A stretch of DNA of 64,000 nucleotides from Saxidomus purpurata. Taxonomy: Eukaryota; Mollusca; Bivalvia; Venerida; Veneridae. The stretch spans positions 34,089,051 to 34,153,050 of the forward strand of contig JAFMSR010000014.1 of NCBI GenBank assembly GCA_022818135.1, given 5' to 3'. Below the pieces are notes generated by a model that was not told the origin of the DNA, did no database searches, and saw only the letters and a list, made by a program, of their open reading frames with translations. Positions 28,901 through 40,900 of this stretch are shown piece after piece. Position 1 is the stretch's first letter. Every line of letters begins with the position of its first letter. A program made the position numbers and the translations under genes.

Positions 28901-31900
28901 CATCATAAAATTATCAGCAAATTTATAGACCAAGGGTACCTCCCCCTTAGTACTCTCAGAAAATTGCTGAGAAGACTCTTTGAAATAGGCAAGGACAGGA
29001 AAGTGCCGCCTGTACCAATGCATATGGAACGCCTTTACTGTCTTATTATGTTGTATTGTATTATACGCAACTTCCATGTATACGAGGTACATATTTCATA
29101 TGACATGGTACATGCACATTTAGATGGGGTAACTTTTTCGTGATATGCAGTGCCTTTTCTTTTATATATGGTGGTTATTTAATAATATGCAGTGCAAAAG
29201 TATGGATATACAGTAGAATAACCATTATATGTTGTACTAACAACGTTATATGCAGTACAAACAGCATTATATGCAGTCAGTTTTTCGATACATGAGGTGG
29301 TATTTTGATTATATGCAGTAGTTGTACCTAGGTCACGACCAGCGGGTGCCTGACGCTTGTCTGATTAGCAAGTGAAAAGGCATATCTATGATAAACTTCT
29401 TATACTAGATTTGCACTCTGTTGAATGATTATTGAAAAAAGTGAACTTCAACAAAACAGTTAATAAGGGGCATTACTCTAAAAACAAGAGCTGTGTCATA
29501 ACAGCGCGCTCGACTATTTGAAGGTTTGTCAGTAATATGGGTTTTTTGTCCAAGAATAGGTAATTGTGTGTATTTTGTAATTGTGTAAGAATTAAGGTAA
29601 AAATATAAACACTATCCACATCAACTCTATTTTTAGTAAAAGTTACCTTGACCTTTGTTGGACCACCCCAAAACCATCCGAGTGAAGATATTGAGCATAA
29701 ACCGATTTTCTGTCTTCAGTAATGGTGACCTTGACCTCGTACAGACCGGCACAAAAAGCAATCCCAAAGCGAGCTCTTCAAATGTTCTTACTAGACATCA
29801 AGTTAGTTACTGAGATATGGACTTAAACGTATGTCTAACTCGAAAAATAAAGAGCCATAATTTGCATTATTTGCAAGATATAGTTATCTAACTTGATTAT
29901 TGACGTAGATGTGATGACTGGTAAACCTTGTATAAAGATTAAATGCAATACATCAAGTAGTAATTGAGATACGGACTTTAAAGCTGCTCGCTCTCAGATT
30001 TTGGTACAAAAATAAAGTTCTTCAAACTGTATGAAAATAACATATTTTAGAAGAATAGTCATATAAAAAGGTTCAAAAGGTATAAATTACTGTAATGTAT
30101 ATCTGTAGATTTGAAATAATACGCTTCCAAATTGGAAACATTTCACGCTTTTGAAATTCCAATATAAGCATATAGATCTAGTGTAAAGGTGCCGTAAAAC
30201 CAAGATATTCAATCGATTTTTGGAAATTCCTATCTAGATTTTTACTTGTGTTGTTCAGTCTAGCATTTAGTTTTATGTTCTATATATTAGTGTATCATTG
30301 TTGAAAATTTAATTTTTTCAACGACAACTGTGAGCGAGCAGCTTTAATGTGATTGCATGCAAAACTTTAACCAGAATTTCTTAGTCGAAAAAGAGGGCCA
30401 TACTTTGCATTATATACACGGTATAGTTATCTGACTTGACTATTTAAGTTTCAATGCAATACATCAGGTATTCTCGGTAACGCTATACATTACGCACGTC
30501 TATTGTTGATGACGTGACCGCCATTTATAGTAATTATGATCGGTATTTTCCGGATAAATAATTCCGGAGAATGCCGGAAAGTATGATCATCGTAATGAAA
30601 AATGCACCGCATATAATGCTGTATACACCATGTATATAGTAGAATGGACCGAACATAATAAAAAATGCCGTTTCCGCCATGTATATTACCAAATGCATTG
30701 CGTACAATGTTTTTCGAGACGAAAGTTATTTTTGGATATTTATTAACATTAATTACTATGGATATATATCTTTTGTATTACTAAAACGGACAAAATGACC
30801 TTTAAACTTTAGTTCGATGCAACAAAGCGTTATGTGGATAAGGTAATAGAAGCAGCACTGATATATATGACGTCAGTGTAGCGCATGCGTGTTTCTATTT
30901 TATTTGTTCGATGCAATGAAGTGTTATCTCCCGAAGCCAGTAGTTAGTCGCTACAATGTTATAGCACGTATGGAGTATGACGTCAGTTTCGCGCTTTTGT
31001 TATAATTTTACTGTGGAACAGTCGCCATATTGGAATCGGAGTGATAGTCGAGTTCGCGTCAGGTCAATTCGTTCTATCGATCTTCTTAGTTGAGTTGTTG
31101 TATTTTTATGAATGGCCGAAGAAACTATATTATTGATATATTGATAGCGTTGTGGCTACAGAGTATAGCCTGTTTGTATTAACGATTTTTGGGCTTTATA
31201 ATAGCGACCACGGTGATGACCTACATTAGCAATGCTAAATCAATTAGAGTTGCGTCCCTTGAATGAATCTAATGAATATTTATGAAGCGCTAAATCAGCC
31301 CAAGAATGGTACCGATTTATTTCGCTTTAGAAATGATTAAAAACGGAATTGCCGGAAAACAGTCTAATTTGAATATTTAATTAAGACCTTTATACCTCGG
31401 GAAAAACCCGCAAATTATCCGAAAGCCGTAATTTATCAGTACAAAAACAAGTGTCAAAAGTTTGACAACTGTTGATTTTCCGTTAATCGGTCAATTTCGC
31501 TTGCTTTTCAGGTTTTATTTGAAAGGGTTGAATATTGTCAAATAATGGTATATTTGTCAAAATATACCGGGGAGAATATTCAAAGTTGTTGAAAGTTTTT
31601 ACTCATTACCGGCCTGTAGGGTAATTGATACAAATCGTTGTTTACATACTTTCCATAAACATGTACATTATTTGACAGGTCCTATATATTTGTCAATATC
31701 ATACATATTATAAAAGTTTATTATATTACTAATTACTATTAATTGATAATTAGTGCATATGACTGTCCTGCATTTACGGTCTGGAGATATCCAGAAGAAT
31801 GCAGGCCTGTCATTAACTGTCACTTAGATCACGTCTCTATCATATGAGTAGAACGCCCAAAGGAGGCTATATAAGACGTGACCATTTTGTTTAGAGGAAG

Positions 31901-34900
31901 ATTTGACTTACTTGGCTGTGGTAACCATAGATCTTAGTACAAATAAATATTAGAAAACGTATTCTGTGTTTATATTACGTGACAATATAATTTAATGTTT
32001 TCACTCATAATTATAAACAAAATCAGCCGGACAATGAAGGAATTCAGTCCGAACCAAACATGTTGACATGTACAAAAAAGCCAAAATGGTGGTAGTTACG
32101 AAAAATTTACTGTCAGACTACATAATTTTTAGTCTGCTTTTCCATGCAGTAACAGGGAGTTAGTTATGGAAGATAGAGCGGTGGTATACGTAACATGACG
32201 TCATTTTTAAATAATGAATATGCAGGAAAAAACAATAGAAAAATACAATTTTTTTAACATCTTTTAGGAAAAAGCGCATGTTATTGTTTAAATTATAGTA
32301 AGGCAAATTTCATGTCAATATCTTGTTGGTGAAATTTATTTTTTTTACCAGCTGGAAAACCAAAAAGTTATGTTTTTATCAGGTCTGTATAGATCAGATA
32401 AATATTCTGTGAAAATTTAACTTGCGCTTTTTTCTTTGAAAAAAAAACAAAATGTTTTTTAAAAAATTGTACTTTTCGATTGTTATCGGGCTGTTTTAGG
32501 TCATTTGGGGTATATACCCCAATCGGGAGATTTGCTCAGCCTGTTGAAGTACAGCCGTGGCCATTATTCTGTACACTGTAATGTAATACAGTAATCGTCT
32601 CATATAACTGTTAAGTTATAATTTTCTTGTTTATCAAAATGAAGTAGAAAAGTGCATCTCTTCCTTATCAAGAAACAAAGCTCCGGGTTGTGATTTATTA
32701 ACGTCTGATTTCTTCATAGATTCAAAGTCATTTATATCACCTTTTTTAGTTCAAATATTCAATAAAATATTCCAAGACGGGGTTTATCCGTCAAGTTGGA
32801 CGAAAAGTATAATTGTACCGATACATAAGAAGGGAGATAAATACGATCCAGAGGCATTTCACTTATCAGTACAATGGCTAAACTGTTTTCTATATGTCTG
32901 CGAAACATAATTGATAATTGGTGTGAAACGATGTCAATATTTAATGATGTGCAATTTGGATTTAGGAGTAATAGAAGTACAGAGGATTGTGTTTTCATAT
33001 TACATTGCATTATTCAAAAGCTTATGTCAGAAAATAAATCTGTATATTGTGCCTTTATCGACTACGAAAAGGCTTTTGATACTATTTGTGCGTGATGCAC
33101 TGTGGTATAAATTATTTGAAATTGGTATAAGCAGTAAAATGGTTACAATGTTAAAGTCTTTGTATAATCACGTGTCAGCTTGTGTTAAGGTATATTCAAA
33201 TGTGTCAGATTTTTTCGAAGTCTCACTTGGATTGAAACAAGGGGAACCACTCTCGCCGATCCTTTTTATTCTTTTCGTAAACGATGTCACGGTTAATCTA
33301 GATTTTAATTCATTGACAGAAACAGATATTAACTATTTATGCACATATATGTTGTTGTTTGCAGATGACATGGTATTATTTACCACATCTGATCATAGTC
33401 TGCAATCACAATTGGATAGATTATATGTATACTCACAAAAATGGGGTTTGAAAATAAATGTGAAAAAGACTAAAATATGCGTATTTAGGAAAAGAAAATC
33501 AAATATTAACTTTAACTGGTATATTGATATCGAGCTTTTAGAAATAGTTGACTCATTCTATTATCTTGGTATCAAATTCAAATACAATGGTTCGATGGCA
33601 GATGCGATAAAAGCGTTAGCTGATCAAGCGTTAAAAGCTACAAACAGTCTATACTCAATATTTTCAAGACTTAACTTCGAATTGAGAACGAAACTTCTTT
33701 TATTTGACAGAATGGTAGAGCCAATTTTACTGTATTGTGCAGAAGTGTTTGGTATTTATAATACAGAAATTCTAGACAGAATTCAAATGAAATTTTATAA
33801 GAAAATATTAGGAGTTAAAATATTTACACCTAATATGGCTGTTCTAGGTGAATTAGGAAAATACCCGATATCTGTTTTATGTAAAGAAAGAGTATTAAAT
33901 TTTTGGCTGAAATTGAATAAAAATCCCGGATCTCTCATGTATCAAGTATATCTAATGCAGCATGAAAATACGTATCCAGTTAATAGTGTTTACTGGGCGA
34001 AACAAGTAAAATCCTTGATAGATAGACTTGGTTACGGGTTAATTTGGAATACATTTAATGGAAATATTTCAATCCAGATGCTAAAATGTCGATTACGTGA
34101 TCAGTTCCAACAAGAATGGAGAGGTAGTATTAATAGAATGACTAAACTTGATTATTATGTGCGTTTCAAAACTGAGTTTGAATATGAAAAATATCTCGAC
34201 TCTATTGAAAATGCTTCCTAGAAAACTATTCACGTGTTTTGTTGTCGTCACAAATCTTGCAATTGAGACTGGAAGGTACTTAGAATAGACAGAAATAACA
34301 GAATATGTACTGTAACTTAAATGTAGTAGAATCGGAATACCACTTCTTACTCACATGTCAGAAATATTCTCAGATACGTAGAACATATTTATGTAATTAT
34401 TCGTGGCCGAATCTAACCTCTTTCAACAGAATTATGTCATCAAAGAAAAAGAAAACAGTTATTGGGGTGTGCAAATTCTTAAAAGAGGCCTACAAATTAA
34501 GAAACACTAACACATAATATTTTTGTTTTTTAGTTCTAATTGTTTTCAAAATGTATAATCACAAATTTAAGTAAAGTCCGCCATATATAACTAATCTTGT
34601 ATTTGTATTATGTTTACTCTTATTTATATGTACATTGCTGTTCATTAGCCAAAGGCATTTATATGTCGATATTGCTAAATAAATATTGTTGTTGATGTTG
34701 TTGTTGTTCTTGTTTATGAACAAATAACTAATAATTCTCCACGTATAGAATTAATCGCAAGCACTTCATATATTTAAACATCTACCACACCTACTGACCA
34801 ACATATACCGTATAAAGGTAAAACTACTGCATATAATCAAAATACCACCGCATGTATCGAAACAATGACTGCATATATGTCATTTGTCGCATATAAGCTG

Positions 34901-37900
34901 TTTGTCTTGCATATGACGTTGTTTGCACACTATATAATGGTTATTCTACTGTATCTTCAAGTGTTTGCACTGCATATTATTAAATAACCACCGTATATAA
35001 CGGAAAAGGCACTGTTTGTCATGAAGAATGTACCATGTCAAATGAAATATGTACCTCGTATACATGAAAATGGACTGCGTATAATACAATACAACATAAT
35101 AAGACAGTAAAGGCGTTCCATAAATGCAATACAAACACATTACTGATGACCACGACCAGAACTAAATTAGAATGTATATGCATATATCATGACAATTTAT
35201 TTACCAAATAAATAGCTAAACTCTTGTTCGTAACTGGAATTTAACATGTACCCTTTACATAAATATATCAAAGATTTTATATACTGAGAATACTTCACGC
35301 TAAAGTTTAACAATAAAGGGAGGTAACTAAACAGACAGCTACAAAATAGACCTTTGTGTAAAGATCTGTCGCTAGGTGTCTCTGGTGACCGGATTCCCAC
35401 CCAATTTTCTCTTTATAAAAAATGGTCTTAAGCAAACTTCGACACGTGTTTAGCTCACTTTGCATGGAATACCATGAACGTCTTGTTTGCGTCGTCGCAT
35501 TTTCAATTCGGTAAAAAATGGCCGTCATTGTCGGGGTGGAGTAGGGCAGAGAAAGTCATGCTGACTTGGCTATAGCGGAACTTAAAAAAAATTATATTTG
35601 CCCGAATCTTACACATTTCAAAATGAACAAACAAATACATTTTACGGTGTCCGTTTACCAATTACGGAATGGATGGATGTGGTACAGTGGAACTTCCGAA
35701 TACAGGACCTTTTCTGGGTCTTGAAATCACTCTAATGCTTCTATATTCTATAAAAATCGTTCTTCTAAAAACCGAAACTTATAAATTCCGAAAATCGGAC
35801 AATCTTTTTGTACACTTTAACATATTTCAATACAAAATACAAAAAATAAGATCGGCATTTTAAAGGTTGATGTAAACTTTGCACAGTCGGCTTTTGATTC
35901 TTCCTTCAGTAAGCAAGTCTTTTCGTTTTAAGGCGTGTCATGTACATTATATTTTGTATTTAAAAATCTTGTAAGAAGGATGCTTGTATATCTTGTAAGT
36001 TGTTTTGTAAGTCTTGCTTCCCTATAGGAACTTATGTGGAAATAGACATCGATTAAATTTCATAAAATTCTTTTTTTGTTTGTGTCATAAAGAGAATATA
36101 GGCACTATAGACAGTGTTAGAATAAGCATGTGTCACAAAAAGAATATAGGCACTATAGACAGTGTTAGAATAGGCATGTGTTCTCATATTAGTGTAAGTC
36201 AACAGTATGAAGTATTCCTACACAGCCATTAATTATACCAGCCGCTCAGTCAAAAGGAAATTTGAACGCGATAGTCACTAAATTACGTAATCAAATATAT
36301 AAGAGAGCTATAATGACATGGTTACATGGCGTTCGATGCATTAACCAGAGAATTCATGATCGATTCCCGGTCAGGAGTAACTGTAGTAGCTATTTTTACA
36401 GGCGGGCAGTTACATATACTTTACCATCGTTCCTGGGAGGAAACAATAACTAGAATTCTATCCCCGTAGGAACTGCCAACTGTTTCTAATATACAGTCAT
36501 GTAGAAGCCTAATTTCACTTAAGAAATAATCTATGGCTTGGAGTGCTTTATCGAAATTGAAGCATTCCCCGGAGGTGATGTGCCTGGCGGAATAATTAAC
36601 GAGGGCGAAGCCCGAGTGAATTATTACGCAGGCACATTACCGACGGGAAATGCTTCAATTTCGATAAAGCACTCCAAGCCATAGATTATTTCGATTCTTA
36701 TAAGCCGAATTCATGAAAACCGTATCGTAACTACTACGGCCCTTTTTTCAGTTCGGCGGTAATGTGTAAAATAGCATAAATAGTGGCTGTTGGAATTCAC
36801 TCCCCTATTCGGACAACCAGTCAAGATATCATACATAACTATATTATACATACTTATTTTAGTTTAATCATCTAATACATAAAATATAAAAAAATAACCG
36901 ACTGTGACATTGTGCAGAAGATGTCAGATTCAGAGCCTAACAAAGAAGACAATCGATTTAAAAGCGAACCGTAAATCTGAACTGTACAACGTCTTAACGT
37001 GGAGTAATGACGTCAGTGTGATGACGTCAACGTTTTCATTCATTATTTTGTCTCCCGGAATCAAAACAGTGTATGACAGAGTATTTTAAAAGTGTTTTTA
37101 TTTAAGAATTTTGCTTATATGTGTCTGTATAAACATAAGGGCCATAATGGCCCTATATCGCTCATCTCAGTAAACAGAGAAGATCTGCAATACATGATGA
37201 TATCTGCACAATTCGACTATTCAATTCAAACTATTTGAGCGAATTTGTGAAAGAACAAACAAAGAGCAGTCCTGTGGAGTTTGGTTGAAATGGGCCCAGA
37301 AGGTCTTTTTTCTATTTTAGCCCTGACGACCAGTTCGTGCTGTCAAGCGGAACCGTTTAAACATCTTAGGCAGAGGAATAATCATGTGAGGCTTGGCTGA
37401 AATTGGCTCAGTGGTTAAGGAGAAGATGGCGTTCTACTTTTATCTCTTACGATCATTATGTGCAGCGGAGCGTAGCCGTTTGAACAATTTTCAGACATCT
37501 AAGGAATCCTATGCATTTTAGTTAAAATGGTACCAGCGGTCAAGGAGATAATGTAGTTCATTTATAGCTCTGGTGGTCATTATGTGCAGCGGAGCGGAAC
37601 TGTTAGAACAATGTTGGCAAAGAAACATCCAAAGAACAATCCTGTTAAGTTTAGTTGCAACTGACCCAGTTGTTAAGAAGAGGACGTCGTTTAAACCTTT
37701 TCTGATGTTTTAGCTTTGACGGCCATTATCTGCAGCGGAGCGAAACCATTTGAGTACTTTGTAAGGGGACCATGCAAGGAATAGTTCTATGACATTTAGT
37801 TGAAACAGGACCAGAGGTTAAGGAGGAGATGTTGACAACGACGAAGGACGACGGACACCAAACGGCCAGAATACCTCTTCCTGAGCACTTTGAGCTCTGG

Positions 37901-40900
37901 TGAGCTAATACATTTGTAGCAACACCGAGGGCGAGGCCAGTTTAGACCATACGGGCATGACTTGGACAAACTTGTAATATGTAACACTGAGCATATCTAT
38001 GCCCTGATCTATTGTAAACAATAAAAATCAGAGTTATTCGTAGAATTGAATTATGTAAACACGTTTCGTAAGATACCATTAGAGGAACATAAATAAAGTA
38101 ACCTAAAGTAAAGTTTGGCTAAAATTTACCCGGTAGTTAAGGAGGAGACCTCGCGCGAGTTAATTGTTGACGAACGGACGGACTAACATCCAGCGATCTT
38201 ATAACTCACCATGAGCGCTTCTGCTCAATCATTCTAACTTATCTGTACTATGGAACGCCATGGCCGTCTTATCACGACTTGTTTGCTTATATGCGGTACA
38301 TATTTCATTATATGCAGTAGGTCTTTTATTATATGCAGTAGATATTTAATTATATGTGGTAGATAGTTTATTATGTGTGGTACAAGTTACTTTATATGCT
38401 GTACTTTCTTTGTTATATGTAGTACAACTCTTCTTATATGTGGTGGTACTGTCTTTATATGCAGTGCATTTGAATTTGTGTGCGGTACAAACACCAATAT
38501 ATGCAGTAGATTTGTTATTGTGTGTAGTAGATAAAACGTTATACGTGGTGCTTTTTACATTATATGATGTACAAAAATAAATATATGTGGTAGTCACTGT
38601 GTCCATTATGTGTGTCGCTTTTTTCCTTATAAGCAGTGCAAATCACATTATATATCGTACTTTCGTTAATATACGCTGTAGATCTCACATTATATGCTGT
38701 ACATGCGATTTCTTTATATGCTGTGCTTCCAGCATTATATGCGGTAGTTATTTCTTTATATGCGGTAGTTTCGTCATTATATGCGGTGTTTGTGTCGTTT
38801 TGATGAGATGGTTAGGATATTTCCGAACGATACCGTAAATTGCCGGATTATTACGAATCCGGATGTTTCACACGAATAATTAAATAGCCGTTAAAAATAT
38901 TTGCGACCATTAAAAACCGTATATACAGTCGCAAATATCAAAATTACAAAACAGTTATTCCTATAATGTACAACACATAATGTTATTTGCATTGCATATA
39001 AGGAAAAAAGCAACACACATAATGGACACAGTGACTACCACATATATTTATGTTTGTACATCATATAATGTAAAAAGCACCACGTATAACGTTTAATCTG
39101 CTACACACAATAACAAATCTACTGTATATATTGGTGTTTGTAAAAAGATCTACTGACGTAACGTCAAAAGTTGCGACTCACAACTGTAACATTTAAACGA
39201 CGTTAAAATTGTAACGTTTTTGGGAGATAAGTGTACGGTTACCATTTGTACTGTTGTATTTAAAAAAAAATGGAAACATAATAATGTTTATGACACGAGT
39301 CAACGTAAGTTAAGTTCGATTAAGACGAAAGCTTCAGTAGCTCATTGTATCGCACTCGAACATGAAAATGTATTAGCACAATCGCGAAAGTGAAGCAGTG
39401 AGTTTTTTGTCGCTATAAGGTGGACAGAGGCACGCGCGGCATCAGTGTTATTTACCAAGAATACACTTGTGCTCCGACGGATTTGAACACAGTACCTTCC
39501 GCATCTAATCAGAGTTATTGATGCACATATTAAAATATGTTTCCAGAAGAAAGTGACGGCAAATCATTATCAATACATTATTTTCACGAGATAACAGTCA
39601 TTTTATGGTTTTAAATTCATCGGTGTCTTATGGTACCTTGAACAACGTTTTAATTATACTAGAATTATAGTTTCCCTTTGCATAGTGAGACTGAGTATAA
39701 GGATTAAACCGATATTTCCCTTCTTTGTTTAATGTGTAAAAACGCGTCCAATCGATTATGAAATGTTCCATATGTGGCTTTCTTTTTTATTTTTACCGCG
39801 GAACAAAACAAATGATCTAGACGAAATAGAATCTTTGTCAATGAAACGTAATGTTGACGTCATTTTCGTCAACTGGACATTTTTAAGAACTCGTTCACGA
39901 GTTAGCACTGGACATGTTTGTATGCGCATTTTAAAAAAGAAGTCAGTATTTTGAAGCTTAATCAATGCGAAATACATCCATACTACTTAACAAATAAAAT
40001 TATACCCTTGTTTGAAGAAATCGAATGAAATTCAGAACAAGGGTACTTTGCGGTAGGAATTTTCAGAAACTGGACAATTTTAAGAACTCGTTTAAGCGAT
40101 ATTTTGGTCAGTAAAATAACGGGGTATCTTCTCTAAACAACGGTTACTGGTGCTCTAGCTAAGGCGAACCTCGTAAATGAAACTATATTAGAATTATATG
40201 CGTAGCTTTTATTGCAACTGCATTTGAACATAAAGTCCCCTGAAAAAATACAAATTTTAACGAAGGTTACATAGTTTACCCGTTGCTGAAAACGCTTGTT
40301 TCTTTTTCATTGTATCACCTTTAACTGTCAAATTAAGAGGAATAAGATATGCATACCAAAGGACTTTATGCCGAGTTTTCATGCTGTTTGGACACAAAAT
40401 ATTTTTTTATAGACATACAGGTTTCACCGTCAATTCTTTTTGTTACAGGTTACATACCACGTTCAGCACTTTCATGGTGTTTTAACCCTTATTATTGTTT
40501 CGATATGGCTTATTTAGATTTTAGTTTTAATATCATTTGATAGCGAATTCAAAATACTACATTTTAGTATGTATCACACGAAAATCCGTACATTCAATCT
40601 GTACTTATTCATAAAAATAACGTGATGATTTGTACAAATTTTACGTGGGTCGCAACTTTTGACGTTACGTCATTGCATATAATGAAATATGTACCGCATA
40701 TAAGCAAACAAGTCATGATAAGACGGTCATGGCGTTCCATATGTACCTGTTTATCAAAAATATGTCATATGATTATGCTGTTCGGTAAGATAAAGTACAG
40801 TTATCTCAAATAGTACAGATTATAATACATGTACTGACTTAACTAAGTCCTAGCATTCAATAAAGTTACATGAAGATGGGACGAAAATCTAGAAAATGAA

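Larger units (their letters stand above)
29023..35122. mobile_element. TIR element 1 (TATGGAACGCC family, 6.1 kb)
   Basis: Inverted arms of about 307 bp (29023-29329 and 34814-35122) begin TATGGAACGCC and are about 85 percent alike. A perfect 6 bp duplication AATGCA flanks the element (29017-29022 and 35123-35128). The arms are made of about 21 bp units around TTATATGCAGTA. No transposase is recognisable. The interior holds dispersed repeats, a TTAA MITE (29982-30343) and a broken non-LTR RT (32636-34720), so it appears non-autonomous and nested. Confidence 0.8.
38249..40741. mobile_element. TIR element 2 (TATGGAACGCC family, 2.5 kb)
   Basis: Terminal inverted repeats of about 68 bp start TATGGAACGCCATGRCCGTC and differ at about three positions. 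A perfect 5 bp duplication TGTAC flanks the element (38244-38248 and 40742-40746). The left part (38300-38810) is an array of about 21 bp units around TTATATGCGGTA. Part of it, 38488-38660, is mirrored at 38975-39145, so the element is a fold-back. No transposase is seen. Confidence 0.85.

Noticed and set aside
31740..31990. Solo LTR with TATATAAG, AATAAA and a CGTGACA end
   Set aside because: No matching TG start, inverted end or target duplication could be found.
35680..35705. Tc1/pogo-type transposon end (tacagtggaacttccg)
   Set aside because: No inverse partner end and no transposase nearby.
38346..38606. Repetitive 86-codon threonine/tyrosine-rich ORF and its plus-strand counterpart
   Set aside because: The frames arise because the 21 bp repeat unit is a multiple of three. 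Both strands are open, so neither is evidence of a gene.
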